The notes under the pieces were generated by a model. It did no database searches and was not told the DNA's origin. It saw nothing but the letters and a program-made list of their open reading frames with translations. A DNA stretch of 64,000 bases, taken from the NCBI GenBank assembly GCA_041645025.1, contig JBAZQV010000001.1, positions 20,477 through 84,476 of the forward strand. The letters run 5' to 3'. Within the stretch, counting starts at the first letter, position 1. The number at the start of each line of letters is the position of its first letter. Below are positions 1 to 8,660 of this stretch, one piece after another. The DNA comes from GW2011-AR5 sp041645025. Its GTDB lineage: Archaea; Aenigmatarchaeota; Aenigmatarchaeia; GW2011-AR5. The position numbers were made by a program, and so were the translations under genes.

Positions 1-1
1 A

Positions 2-466
2 CCCACGGAGATTTGTAAGAGACTGGGAGAACTGGGTGATGAGACGTCTGTTCTTTACTGGGCACAGAAAAATAACATACCAGTTTTCTGCCCAGGCATA
101 ACCGATGGTTCCATGGGTGACATGATTTTCTTTTTCAAGAGCGAGAACCCGGAGTTCAAGGTTGATGTGTCTGATGATATCCACAATATAATAGACATGG
201 TAATGGACTCAGGAAAGACGGGCGCGATAATCCTTGGCGGCTCCCTGCCAAAGCATCACATAATGAATGCTAACGGCGTTTTGGATGGTCTCAAGTATGC
301 CATATACATAAACACTGCTACCGAAGGCGATGGATCGGACTCGGGTGCAATGCCTGAAGAAGCAAAGAGCTGGGGCAAGGCTGATTATGATGCTGATTGT
401 GTAAAGGTTAGCATGGACGCTACGATAGCATTTCCGCTTCTTGTGGCGGGACTGGTGATTGAATGA
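2..466 (+). CDS. dys: Deoxyhypusine synthase, first copy (5' end outside window)
   Basis: The open frame runs in from the window edge and gives the last 154 residues of deoxyhypusine synthase, which transfers the aminobutyl group of spermidine to a lysine of aIF5A. Visible family motifs are PGITDG, GDMIFFF, the GGSLPKHHIMNAN segment, GSDSGA and the SWGK segment that holds the catalytic lysine. This copy matches the canonical GDMIFF stretch better than its neighbour does. Its stop overlaps the next gene's start (ATGA), so the two are translationally coupled. The substrate aIF5A is encoded near 31.4 kb. Confidence 0.93.
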   Translation, partial: PTEICKRLGELGDETSVLYWAQKNNIPVFCPGITDGSMGDMIFFFKSENPEFKVDVSDDIHNIIDMVMDSGKTGAIILGGSLPKHHIMNANGVLDGLKYAIYINTATEGDGSDSGAMPEEAKSWGKADYDADCVKVSMDATIAFPLLVAGLVIE

Positions 467-1419
467 GCAAGATGAATGAAGCTAAAGACAGCATATTCAA
501 GGACTCCACAGAGCCGGAAGGCCTTGAAATAAAGGGCTACGATTTTTCAAAACAACCAACCCTGAGTAAATTAATAGAAAGCTTTTACTCTACAGGATTC
601 CAGGCTTCTCATCTGGGCAGGGCCATAGAAGTTGCAAAGAAGATGAGAAAGGGGAATGTGACAATATTTCTTGGTTTTGGCGCAGATGCAGTTGCTTCCG
701 GCGTCCGCGAGTCTATATCTTATCTTGTAAAAAATAAGATAGTTCATGCGCTAGTGACCACGGCCGATGGCATTGAAGCCGATGTCATAAGGACAAGGAA
801 AGATTTTGTTCTGAATGGAAAGGGGAAACGCGGGGATAATTTTGTAGGAAATATTATGATTCCATGCGACGGGTATAAAATATTCACAGATATTCTAAAC
901 AAGACGCTTTCCGAGTTGTATGTGGAACAGAAAAAATCAGGAGAAATAGCTACACCGGGTAAAATTGCAAAAAGTCTGGGAAAGGTGTGCGATGAAACTT
1001 CTATACTGTATTGGGCACAGAAAAATAACATACCGGTTTTCTGTCCTGGCATAACTGACGGCGCCACGGGAAATATAATATCTTCATTCAAGTCAAAGAG
1101 CAGGGACTTCAAGCTGGACGTGAGTGATGATGTTGTTATTCTTGAGGACACGGTCCTGGACGCCAAAGAGACAGGCGCAATAATTCTCGGCGGTTCCCTG
1201 CCAAAGCACCATATAATGAATGCTAATATGATGCGCGAGGGCACCAAGTACACGATTTACATTAACACAGCCATGGAAGGAGACGGCTCGGACAGTGGTG
1301 CGCTGCCAGAGGAAGCAAAGAGCTGGGGGAAAGCTGCCGCAGATGTTGATTCGGTGAAGGTTCAGGCAGATGCCAGCATAGTTTTTCCTCTGCTGGTCGC
1401 TGGGGCTTTTGTTGACTAG
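463..1419 (+). CDS. dys: Deoxyhypusine synthase paralogue, second copy
   Basis: A complete 318-residue DHS-family protein. It keeps PGITDG, the GGSLPKHHIMNAN block, GSDSGA and the catalytic-lysine segment SWGK (lysine about residue 290). The GDMIFF stretch of canonical DHS has become GNIISS, so nucleotide- or partner-contacting residues have changed. It starts inside the stop of the upstream copy. It could be a second active enzyme, a homospermidine-synthase-like enzyme, or the regulatory partner of a heteromeric DHS. The family is certain; the division of labour is inference. Confidence 0.9.
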   Translation: MSKMNEAKDSIFKDSTEPEGLEIKGYDFSKQPTLSKLIESFYSTGFQASHLGRAIEVAKKMRKGNVTIFLGFGADAVASGVRESISYLVKNKIVHALVTTADGIEADVIRTRKDFVLNGKGKRGDNFVGNIMIPCDGYKIFTDILNKTLSELYVEQKKSGEIATPGKIAKSLGKVCDETSILYWAQKNNIPVFCPGITDGATGNIISSFKSKSRDFKLDVSDDVVILEDTVLDAKETGAIILGGSLPKHHIMNANMMREGTKYTIYINTAMEGDGSDSGALPEEAKSWGKAAADVDSVKVQADASIVFPLLVAGAFVD

Positions 1420-1421
1420 AA

Positions 1422-2045
1422 TCAATAAAAAATTTCAAAAATATAAAAGTCATCATTCTTGATTTTCACGGTCTTTATTACACTATACCTAAATTTATGT
1501 TTTTTAATTAAGTCGTAAAGTATGTTTATATTTCCAAACGAGGCGTAAAGCAGAATGATTTTCCCTTTTAATTTCAAGTGATTTTCGACGCCATCAAAAA
1601 ACCTCTTCAATAATTTGGAATCTTTGTCGTAGGCTGCTATTTCCAAACTATCTTTAGGATCTTTCATCTGATTAAAAGGAATATTAAAAATTACAACGTC
1701 AAATTTCTCAGTTATGCGCTGAAATAAATTGCTCTTGCGGACCTCTATTTTTTTATTGAGATTGAGACGGTCTATGTTTTCTTTTGCGCACTTTATAGCA
1801 TCATTAGAGATATCCGTTGCAATTATCTTTTTTGCGTTTTTAGACGCTATTACCGCCTGCAGCCCGGTGCCGGTTCCCATATCCAGTACGAATGAGTCTT
1901 TAGGGATATTCAGATTCTCCGCCAAAAATTTTGAATCTAAATAGAACCAAACCTCTTTGAAGACTTTAAGCCTTATGTCATTGAAACACACTTCTCTGTC
2001 GCCTTTACTGCGTAATTCTCTTATTAAATCATCAGTTTGTGGCAT
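1422..2045 (-). CDS. PrmC/HemK-like SAM-dependent methyltransferase
   Basis: A 207-residue class I methyltransferase. The SAM-binding motif I is LDMGTGTGLQ (about residues 54-63), followed by the acidic loop IATDIS. The catalytic-loop position normally reading NPPY is NIPF here, which is tolerated in N-methyltransferases of the HemK/PrmC type. A likely role is methylation of a translation factor glutamine or of an RNA. It lies only 4 bp downstream of the YchF gene on the same strand and converges with the DHS pair. The exact substrate is not readable from sequence. Confidence 0.7.
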   Translation of the reverse strand: MPQTDDLIRELRSKGDREVCFNDIRLKVFKEVWFYLDSKFLAENLNIPKDSFVLDMGTGTGLQAVIASKNAKKIIATDISNDAIKCAKENIDRLNLNKKIEVRKSNLFQRITEKFDVVIFNIPFNQMKDPKDSLEIAAYDKDSKLLKRFFDGVENHLKLKGKIILLYASFGNINILYDLIKKHKFRYSVIKTVKIKNDDFYIFEIFY

Positions 2046-2049
2046 ACTT

Positions 2050-3219
2050 TTACCTTCCTGCTCTTATGGATATTACGTCGCCATTCTTTAGCTGGTAGCT
2101 GGCTGAGACGTTTCTTCCTGTCCTGGCGTCTATGGCTGCCACGAACTTCTTTCCAATATCCTCATGCACCCTGAAGGCAAGGTCAAGGGCTGTTGCGCCG
2201 CGCTTCATAAGCAGCGCGTGCGGCAGGACGTTATCTTTTTTATCGCTAAACTTGTGCTCGTTCTCAACAGGATAGACAACAATCATGTCGAGTATTTTGA
2301 AAACTATGGTATCTATTATTTCCTGGACTCCTGTGGAGCCGTGTTTCTTCATCAGGTCGCGTATGAAATTAAGCGCGGCGAGGCGACGCTCGTCTAGTTT
2401 TTCCAGCAGCTCGAAGTCTGCGGCACCGGGGGTGTAGCGTATTATTCCTTTTTCAGCTGCACGCCTAAGCGCCAGCTCGGACACGGCAGAGCAGGGAAAC
2501 AAATTAAAGCCAAGGTCAGTTAGACGTTCTACATTCTTTTCCGATACTGGTATGTCGATTTTATTTGCCGCGAGTATTATGGGCTTGCTCTTCTCACGCA
2601 GGAGTTTTATGAATTTGAGCAACTCGTAGTTATCTGACTGTGTTGCAATCCCTGTCTCGTTAAGGGCGTCCTCAACTTCCTGGAGTTTTACTCCAAGCCC
2701 GGACAGTTGCTTGTAAACAACATCTGACAACTTCTCTTTTGTTGTCTCAATGCGTTTTGACAGCGACTGGAAGTTCCTCTTTAGTATGCCGAGAATCCAG
2801 TAGTCTATCTCCTCTTCCAAGAACTTGATGTCATCTTTAGGGTCGTGCCCGGAACAAGGGTTTCCGTTCTCGTCCGTAGAGCCTGATATGTCTATCACAT
2901 GAACAAGCGCGTTCGCTTCCATTATGTCGGAGAGAAACTGGTTGCCAAGACCCTTTCCTTTGTGGGCGTCGGGCACAAGGCCTGCTATGTCAATCATTTT
3001 TACAGGAACGAAGCGCATGCCGTCAATGCATTTGGAGTTTTGGGCGTTGCAACGGACGTTCAGCTGTTTGCAAGGGCACGGAACGCGCACATAGGTCACG
3101 CCCTTGTTGGGCTCGATGGTCGTGAATATACGATTGCTTATCTCTACATCAACAAGTGTAGCCGCAGAAAACAGCGTACTTTTTCCGCTATTCGGCTTTC
3201 CCACAAGACCGATTAACAT
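2050..3219 (-). CDS. ychF: Archaeal Obg-family GTPase of YchF type
   Basis: A 389-residue P-loop NTPase. G1 is GKPNSGKS (about residues 7-14), G3 is DIAGLV, and G4 reads NKID, so GTP specificity is likely. Around residues 47-65 sits a cysteine-rich insertion (CPCKQLNVRC...C) typical of archaeal members. The C-terminus ends in a TGS-like segment (ASYQLKNGDVISI). These ribosome-associated NTPases act in translation quality control. It is first in a two-gene operon with the methyltransferase. Confidence 0.9.
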   Translation of the reverse strand: MLIGLVGKPNSGKSTLFSAATLVDVEISNRIFTTIEPNKGVTYVRVPCPCKQLNVRCNAQNSKCIDGMRFVPVKMIDIAGLVPDAHKGKGLGNQFLSDIMEANALVHVIDISGSTDENGNPCSGHDPKDDIKFLEEEIDYWILGILKRNFQSLSKRIETTKEKLSDVVYKQLSGLGVKLQEVEDALNETGIATQSDNYELLKFIKLLREKSKPIILAANKIDIPVSEKNVERLTDLGFNLFPCSAVSELALRRAAEKGIIRYTPGAADFELLEKLDERRLAALNFIRDLMKKHGSTGVQEIIDTIVFKILDMIVVYPVENEHKFSDKKDNVLPHALLMKRGATALDLAFRVHEDIGKKFVAAIDARTGRNVSASYQLKNGDVISIRAGR

Positions 3220-3423
3220 GTAGAAGATAAGATTACATAATTTTAAGAAAGAAGAAGTAAAACCAGACGGCTGATCTACTTCTGATTTAGGTATGACAGT
3301 AAATAAGGCAAAAGGTCAGACTACGTCTTTAGTAACAGGGCTAAAGAGAGGTGCACGAAAAACGACCATTTTTTAGACTTAGAAAAGGTTTAATAAAGTC
3401 CAGCATAATTTTACTTTGTTATT

Positions 3424-3900
3424 ATGAAGATATGCAAAGTCTGCCTGCAGAGCAACATCCTATGCTTAGCCTGCAACAGAAAACTGGAACAAGGAGAAAT
3501 AAAGGAAATAGAAGTCAAGCTGTCCCGGGAGCTACACAAGATAAACATGGAAAGAGACATGAGCCTTGATTTTGTCAGTATTGTAGAGAACGACAACAAG
3601 TTGTTTGTGGTTGTAGATAGCAAACACGCAGCCAGATTCATAGGACCCGGCGGAAAGAATATCAAAAAACTTTCCCATGACCTCGGCAAACAGGTAAAAC
3701 TTCTGGAAAAGGCAGAAGGCAGCGACAAACACGTTATAGAGAAACTGATAGGTGCGCCAATTATAGGGATAAATAAAATTTACTCAGGTATTGAATCGTA
3801 CAAGGTTCGTGTGGAAAAAAGATACATGAAGAATGTTCAGCCACTGGCTGATGTAGTGGGCAAAATAATCGGGAAGAAGGTTAGCTTTGTTTTTGAGTGA
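3424..3900 (+). CDS. KH-domain RNA-binding protein with N-terminal zinc ribbon (NusA-like)
   Basis: 158 residues. Two CxxC knuckles at the N-terminus (CKVC, CLAC) suggest a zinc ribbon. The KH signature is at RFIGPGGKNIKKL, where GPGG is the GxxG loop. The C-terminal part ends in a second KH-like stretch (VVGKIIGKKVSF). This resembles archaeal NusA-like proteins that bind RNA in transcription or rRNA processing. It is a single gene that converges with the hypothetical at 3901-4296, with no spacing between them. Confidence 0.75.
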   Translation: MKICKVCLQSNILCLACNRKLEQGEIKEIEVKLSRELHKINMERDMSLDFVSIVENDNKLFVVVDSKHAARFIGPGGKNIKKLSHDLGKQVKLLEKAEGSDKHVIEKLIGAPIIGINKIYSGIESYKVRVEKRYMKNVQPLADVVGKIIGKKVSFVFE

Positions 3901-4296
3901 TTAGTTTCTTTTTTCTTTACCAAAATCTAATATTTTTGAAACGGCTTCTCCGCAATAATCTCTACAACCCAGCCTTTCTGATAAAAAGTCTACTGCATCC
4001 ATTGCTTCTGGGAAACCTCCTATTGAAGTTCCATCCATTCTTCTTGTTCCATAACCTATGGTAAGTCCCAACACCAAAAAATCACGAAATAAAGTCTCCA
4101 CCTGAGGTTGTTCGTAGTCTGGTATATCAAGAGGCCTCATGAATATACCTCTTGGGTGGTTTAGCGCCCCGGACTTTATTCCATAGCAAAAGACATCAAG
4201 GCAGTAGCGGGAAACCTTTGCATAGATGTCTGGTCTTATTTCTCTGAACTTGTCAAGTATATCTGGCAGGTCGCGTTCGATAATGGCTTTGTACAT
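3901..4296 (-). CDS. Hypothetical protein, 131 aa
   Basis: Not recognised. It is soluble and mixed helical, with a central glycine-rich IGYGTRR...GGFPEA segment and paired cysteines in the C-terminal third (GCRDYCG). The start is followed by an acidic-aliphatic helix. Its stop abuts the stop of the KH-domain gene on the other strand. A promoter would lie in the repeat-containing gap at 4297-4403. Confidence 0.55.
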   Translation of the reverse strand: MYKAIIERDLPDILDKFREIRPDIYAKVSRYCLDVFCYGIKSGALNHPRGIFMRPLDIPDYEQPQVETLFRDFLVLGLTIGYGTRRMDGTSIGGFPEAMDAVDFLSERLGCRDYCGEAVSKILDFGKEKRN

Positions 4297-4335
4297 ACAA
4301 GTGAGAATTATTGAAAAGTATTAAAAACATAATTA

Positions 4336-4412
4336 ACCCTTTTTCTTGGGAAGAAAAAGCCCTACTGGAAAAAGAACATATTATAAAAAGGATATCACTG
4401 CACTTAATATCG
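4336..4412. repeat. Short interspersed repeat, family 2, copy a
   Basis: It begins with an inverted repeat TTTTTCTT-ggg-AAGAAAAA, followed by a spacer, then AAAGAACATATTATAAAAAGG and ATATCACTGC. The same order of blocks appears at 10362, 36440, 53926, 58831 and 58932. A half copy (ATAAAAAGGATATCACTGCT) lies at about 4802-4828. It fills the gap between two hypothetical genes. Confidence 0.6.
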
Positions 4413-4769
4413 TCTTCCAGTCAGGCGCACTTCGAGATTCTTCAGACGCTCGTTTATGGTCTCCGTCATGCTGCGTATAGCAGCAAGCTGGCTCTCTATG
4501 AGGTTGAGGCGGTCAATGACTTCATAACGGTCGCCGCCTCTTTCTGCTGTTTGCTCGGGAAATCTTGTGTCCACGGTGCTAAATCCCGGTGGTTCATCAA
4601 ATCGCCTTATAGGCTCATCGAACGTCGGAACTTCCACAGGCTTTTCAAAACGCCTTGGCGGAAAATCCGGCTCTGGCGGTGCTAGAAGGTCTCTGCCAAC
4701 TACATTTGACCTTATATCTTCTAAATCGTCATAACGTTTGTGCATCCTGTTTTTTAGCCAACTCATCAT
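4404..4769 (-). CDS. Hypothetical protein with disordered middle and C-terminal helix, 121 aa
   Basis: A basic N-terminus (MMSWLKNRMHKRYDD) leads into a proline/acidic low-complexity middle (PPEPDFPPRRFEKPVEVP). The last 45 residues have heptad character (LNLIESQLAAIRSMTETINERLKNLEVRL), predicting a coiled coil. This is a lineage-type small protein without assignable function. It may be a scaffold or adaptor of the membrane-proximal coiled-coil proteins encoded near 33.5 kb, but that is only a structural analogy. Confidence 0.5.
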   Translation of the reverse strand: MMSWLKNRMHKRYDDLEDIRSNVVGRDLLAPPEPDFPPRRFEKPVEVPTFDEPIRRFDEPPGFSTVDTRFPEQTAERGGDRYEVIDRLNLIESQLAAIRSMTETINERLKNLEVRLTGRRY

Positions 4770-4851
4770 AATTACACACTGATTATAATTCGGCTTCTGC
4801 AGTATAAAAAGGATATCACTGCTAAACTAAAACATAAGAATTCATTTTGAG

Positions 4852-5343
4852 TTATTCTTCAGCCTTGTTTATCTTGAACTTATTCAGTATAAAGTCGCGC
4901 ATGTCATAGATGTTGTCCTTTCCCATTTCAAGGTAATTGCGGCGCTGCTTGTAGTAGAAAGCGAGATTGTAGGCCCACCAGAAACCCCTCTGGATGAAAT
5001 TGCTGAATTCGTATTTTGTTTCCAGCGTGCCTTTTATTTCAATAACAAACCAGCCTGACTTCTCTTTTGAGTGCTGAAAACCCTGCACCATGACGCGCAA
5101 ATATGTTTTTGACCAGTTATCTTCGGTGCGTTTTCCCATCCAGACGCCGTAGAATTCGTTGGGGTCGGATGTAACATCCCATCTTATGTCTGTTTCGAGC
5201 AGGTCTTTCCCGGGTATTTTCATGATGGCTTTTATCATGTCCGGTGCCATGCTCATTATGGCAACCGGTTCCGAGCCAGTGTACTTTATTTTTATGCGGT
5301 CTGCTGGCGCTATAAGGTCGTCAATGATATTCAGTTTGCCCAT
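4852..5343 (-). CDS. Hypothetical protein, paralogue of 5399-5917
   Basis: 163 residues, not recognised. It shares architecture with the next gene upstream. Both have an N-terminal IxDxIxxxxDIRI(K)xxGxxP segment, a central beta-rich region with tryptophan-containing strands, and an aromatic C-terminal block with the order WxxNLxxxxxRxxxxxxxxRxxYLxxGK. The pair is probably co-transcribed (55-bp gap). No catalytic motif is visible, and cytosolic or membrane-associated location cannot be decided. Confidence 0.6.
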   Translation of the reverse strand: MGKLNIIDDLIAPADRIKIKYTGSEPVAIMSMAPDMIKAIMKIPGKDLLETDIRWDVTSDPNEFYGVWMGKRTEDNWSKTYLRVMVQGFQHSKEKSGWFVIEIKGTLETKYEFSNFIQRGFWWAYNLAFYYKQRRNYLEMGKDNIYDMRDFILNKFKINKAEE

Positions 5344-5398
5344 AGTATATTGTATTGCATTTACAGTATTTATAAAAACTAGCTGCTGGTTGCTTTAA

Positions 5399-5917
5399 TT
5401 ACGCTGGGGTGCCTTCGCGCAGCGTTTCGCCAAAGTGCTTTACACTGGACTCCATAGAGGTCAGCAGCTCCTTTCCCAGGTTAAGATATTCCATGCGCTT
5501 GTGCTGGTAGAACGTGTTGTGCCAGAAGCGCCTCAACATTTCGTACATGAGGTTCTGCTGCCATATGGTGTCCTGCGGATATTCTGTAATCAGTCTTGGC
5601 TTGAGCCTTATTACTGCCTTGCCCTCGCCGTTTGCTGTTGCACCTTTTAATGAGATTTCCACGACAATATAAGAATAGACATCAAGCACCTTGTTTACTT
5701 CCCAGTCAATCTCGAATTTTTCAGATTCCTTGCCCTTCTCCCAGCTGTAGTTCTTTTCCTGCACATATGCATCGGGCACGTTGAATACTGTTCTTATGAG
5801 TTCATTCAGTTTCTTGTAGAACTGCTCGGGATTTGGCCCCACATAGCTGATACGAATATCCTTGATGGGTTCAAATATATAATCCCATATCAGAAGCTTT
5901 GTCCTTGCCCATACCAT
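5399..5917 (-). CDS. Hypothetical protein, paralogue of 4852-5343
   Basis: 172 residues. It contains the same layout as the downstream paralogue: KDIRISYVGPNPEQFYKKL near residue 20, then beta strands (FEIDWEV, SYIVVEISLKG), then an aromatic/basic helix (MYEMLRRFWHNTFYQHKRMEYLNLGK). Tandem duplication followed by divergence is the simplest explanation. The function is unknown. Confidence 0.6.
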   Translation of the reverse strand: MVWARTKLLIWDYIFEPIKDIRISYVGPNPEQFYKKLNELIRTVFNVPDAYVQEKNYSWEKGKESEKFEIDWEVNKVLDVYSYIVVEISLKGATANGEGKAVIRLKPRLITEYPQDTIWQQNLMYEMLRRFWHNTFYQHKRMEYLNLGKELLTSMESSVKHFGETLREGTPA

Positions 5918-6000
5918 TCTCTACACCTGCCTAATAATTCCTCTTAATTATACTTGTCTCTTCTGTATAAAAAGAATACTATAAGATTTGTGAATTCTTT

Positions 6001-6120
6001 TATGCTCAAAATTGCAAAGCAATTTTGGCATGCCAGAAAGCTTTGCTTTCTTAGCATACCGGAATACATGATTGAGCAAAGCTCAATCTGTATAGGTTGA
6101 ATAAAATTCAACCTTATACC
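6001..6120. repeat. Hairpin array 1 (four perfect hairpins with AAA/TTT loops)
   Basis: Four short perfect inverted repeats lie in a row: AAAATTGC-aaa-GCAATTTT (6008-6026), AGAAAGC-ttt-GCTTTCT (6035-6051), ATTGAGC-aaa-GCTCAAT (6071-6087) and GGTTGAAT-aaa-ATTCAACC (6095-6113). Linkers include gcatgcc, agcatacc and tgtata. Stems differ in sequence but share length (7-8 bp) and three-base loops. It lies between the 5399-5917 gene and the membrane protein at 6223. Confidence 0.85.
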
Positions 6121-6222
6121 ACGAATAATACCACTGTTCAAAGACGGCGGTATTCCTTGTATAAATTGATTTTGTAGGCACCAAAAGCAAAGTTAAATAT
6201 TGCACAAGGACAATAATGATTT

Positions 6223-6561
6223 ATGGTACTTGACATAATAGTTGCGGCGGTTCTTCTTGCATTTGGAATTCTTACTATATGGTTCTCTTTTGAAAGCGAT
6301 CTGAATGACAAAAATCTTGTTCTTGTCCTCCTGATCGCCATCGCGGCTATTATCGCCGGCGGGTGGATAATAATTACAAAGCTTACTCTGGCACTTGTGC
6401 TTACAAAACTTGCCGGGCTTGTTCTTGCAGGAGTAGGACTGTTCCTCATAATCGGTTTTCCTGATGTCAATCCGGACTACCAGAGAGTGGGCATGTCAAA
6501 GGCAGGCATATTCATCGGTCTTATTCTGCTTATCATAGGCGCGTATCTGCTGTTTTTCTGA
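6223..6561 (+). CDS. Small multi-pass membrane protein, 112 aa
   Basis: Almost entirely hydrophobic, with about four transmembrane helices (residues about 3-20, 30-50, 58-78 and 92-111). The only polar loops are FESDLNDKN and PDVNPDYQRVGMSK. No enzymatic motif is seen. It is a single gene flanked on both sides by hairpin arrays. The function is unknown; holin-like or simple integral membrane roles are possible but unsupported. Confidence 0.6.
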   Translation: MVLDIIVAAVLLAFGILTIWFSFESDLNDKNLVLVLLIAIAAIIAGGWIIITKLTLALVLTKLAGLVLAGVGLFLIIGFPDVNPDYQRVGMSKAGIFIGLILLIIGAYLLFF

Positions 6562-6578
6562 GTAAACCAAAGACATAT

Positions 6579-6715
6579 CTATAGTAGAAGACATTAGTTT
6601 TCATACAAAATAATGTCTTCTGCATATAGCAGTGACATCATAATATGTACGGTTATTTATGTCACATGCTATAAGATGAACATTTTACAATAAATGTTCG
6701 TCTGGATCCCATCTT
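6579..6715. repeat. Hairpin array 2; contains 95-bp element found inverted at 27759-27854
   Basis: It contains AGAAGACATTA/TAATGTCTTCT, GTGACAT/ATGTCAC and AGATGAACATTT/AAATGTTCGTCT hairpins joined by TATAGC-type linkers. The segment 6579-6673 recurs almost base for base, in reverse orientation, at 27759-27854. With the following bases it accounts for most of the 333-bp gap before the next gene. The rest of the gap holds an AT-rich promoter-like stretch. Confidence 0.85.
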
Positions 6716-6851
6716 CTCATAAATTCATGTATTTAGCCATATGGGTATACAAAGAAGATGTGATAAGTTTTAACCTGTTGAACTAGCCGAGTAAAGAAAA
6801 CTTTATAGCCCATGAAAGAAATAACAGATATATTATACCTATGATAACTAT

Positions 6852-6883
6852 GAGCGAAACAGAAATTATTACTCTTTTCGCTC
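6852..6883 (+). promoter_or_regulatory. 5'-leader hairpin before the 6895 gene
   Basis: GAGCGAAA (6852-6859) pairs with TTTCGCTC (6876-6883), an 8-bp stem with a 16-base loop, 11 bp upstream of the start codon. AT-rich promoter-like sequence (atattatacc) precedes it. If transcribed, the hairpin sits just before the AAAGGG ribosome-binding region and could control translation. Confidence 0.4.
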
Positions 6884-6894
6884 TGTAGAAAGGG

Positions 6895-8568
6895 ATGACA
6901 TATATGAAAGAACCAAAATGGATTCTTGAGAAACTGGATCGAAATCCTCTTAGAGGTGATATTCTTAATGACGATTTGGTTAATAGAATGTCTAGAGCCG
7001 GTGCAAAATGGTTAGGTCATGCCATAGCTGCAGGGCCTTTTGAGGCACACATTTCGTTGGATTTTACAGGGTCACCAGGTTCGGTTTCGGGCATTTACTA
7101 CAGCTTGTGCTTCTGGCTCCGAAAGTGGGAGTATCAGGTCCAAAAGTCTGACGAGTGGATAGAGGTTTCGCCTGTTCATGCACAATATTATCAGCTTACA
7201 CAGAAGCAAAAGGAGGAACTGGAGGGGAAAATAAAACAGGGGCTTGTTTCAGTTTCACAATCAGTAGCAGACATGGAACTGCTCATGCACGACAGAAGAC
7301 GCTACCATGAATTTCTTCACTATCTGGGCTATAAGACACCTGCAGAGTGGGTGAAAACTGACCAAAAAGCTGAGAAGGAACACAATCATCCGGCAGAGGA
7401 AATGGACGATGTCTGCACGGCTTCTGGCGACAGCAGGGACAAGCTGATAAAGAAGAATATAGACAACCACTCGCTGAAGGCAGTGTTCATTGACCAGGTT
7501 GATATGCATACGGGCGAGGGCATATCCATGAGAAGCATAGTCAGCCGGTGGCCTACCCTGATAACGGATTTCATCAAGATGGATGACGAGGACATGAATG
7601 CCGACAAGGTAAAGGACAAGCTGGATGTTTCAAAGGCAGAAGCGGTTATTCTCATCACAAAGAACAAGCTCTACCAGGAATGGAAAAACATATTCGGACC
7701 AGAAATAAAAAACCGCTACGTGCGGATACACGAGCTTGTAAAAGCCAGGCAGGCGTCTGTTGAGCAGTACAAGGAGTGGCTCAAGCCCTATGTTGCCAGG
7801 CACAGGCTGATACAGGAAGGCCTATCCAAAGCAGAAAGACGGGGAAGCACCACCACATCTTTCATAACAAGCGGAGGAACAGCTACTTCTTCTGCGGAGA
7901 TAGTCCTATATGTCTGGAAGGACTTCATTGTTCCGGAACTCTTCAAGGGCGGAACCGAGGACATGGCAAAGATAACAATGGGGGAGCCGGGCAAACGGCA
8001 GCTTGAAGTTGACGATAAATGGACCAAGCAGAACCTCATATTTGGCAAGGAATTTGGGCTGATAAACATATATCCCTGGATAACTGAAGAATGGGTTCAG
8101 AAGCAGAAAGAAGATATGTTCAATGACGGATGGCTTACGACCCACAAACATTACTATTCATTTTTCCAGATAAAAATAAAGAAGACAGGGATTCGCATGC
8201 CAACAGGCGATGAGCTGGAGGACGGCATATTTGATGTCAACATGTTTTTCATGACGCAGAACGTAGTTTTCTGCAAACTGCTCGAGCTCAAGGCAAAACA
8301 GCAGGAAATGGAACACCACATAGACAAGCTTCTTGGCGTCTATAAGCCGCCTAAAGGCAGTGTGCCCCCCTATGCGGAGAAAAATGAAAGTGTTATTTCC
8401 AAGGTGCTTGACAAATTTTCCATGACATTTGAAATGGCGAAACGCGGGCCTTATGAGCGTGATTTTGACGAGCGCCTGACAAAGGTATGCTTTGCCCGCT
8501 GCGCCGGCGAGCGCTATGCTCCTATTGTTGGCTACATAAAGAAGAAGATGGGCATGCCTGGCAGCTGA
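6895..8568 (+). CDS. Large conserved hypothetical protein, 557 aa
   Basis: Not assignable to a named family by eye. It is a soluble, largely helical protein. An N-terminal domain (about 1-150) contains GPFEAHISLDFTG, a charged linker (about 155-190) follows, and the rest is a long C-terminal region with many aromatic residues. Arg/Lys-rich stretches (YVARHRLIQEGLSKAERRG) and two late cysteines (VCFARCAGERY) are visible. It is followed 92 bp later by a TIM-barrel gene in the same direction, and the two probably form a functional pair. Confidence 0.65.
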   Translation: MTYMKEPKWILEKLDRNPLRGDILNDDLVNRMSRAGAKWLGHAIAAGPFEAHISLDFTGSPGSVSGIYYSLCFWLRKWEYQVQKSDEWIEVSPVHAQYYQLTQKQKEELEGKIKQGLVSVSQSVADMELLMHDRRRYHEFLHYLGYKTPAEWVKTDQKAEKEHNHPAEEMDDVCTASGDSRDKLIKKNIDNHSLKAVFIDQVDMHTGEGISMRSIVSRWPTLITDFIKMDDEDMNADKVKDKLDVSKAEAVILITKNKLYQEWKNIFGPEIKNRYVRIHELVKARQASVEQYKEWLKPYVARHRLIQEGLSKAERRGSTTTSFITSGGTATSSAEIVLYVWKDFIVPELFKGGTEDMAKITMGEPGKRQLEVDDKWTKQNLIFGKEFGLINIYPWITEEWVQKQKEDMFNDGWLTTHKHYYSFFQIKIKKTGIRMPTGDELEDGIFDVNMFFMTQNVVFCKLLELKAKQQEMEHHIDKLLGVYKPPKGSVPPYAEKNESVISKVLDKFSMTFEMAKRGPYERDFDERLTKVCFARCAGERYAPIVGYIKKKMGMPGS

Positions 8569-8660
8569 GTAAAAATAAGGATGGAACGCTAGGCAGGATG
8601 AAGACGACCCCGCCTCGCTCTTAGTAAAAAGATATGACGCTTCGGATAACAGGTGAAAAT

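Noticed and set aside
744..1456. Several minus-strand frames opposite the second DHS gene
   Set aside because: Shadows of the strongly conserved DHS coding sequence.
4311..4685. 124-codon plus-strand frame
   Set aside because: It crosses a family-2 repeat and is opposite the 4404-4769 gene, with no ribosome-binding site.
6001..6120. CRISPR array
   Set aside because: The repeated units are different hairpins with varying stems, not identical repeats with uniform spacers. No cas genes were found in the window.
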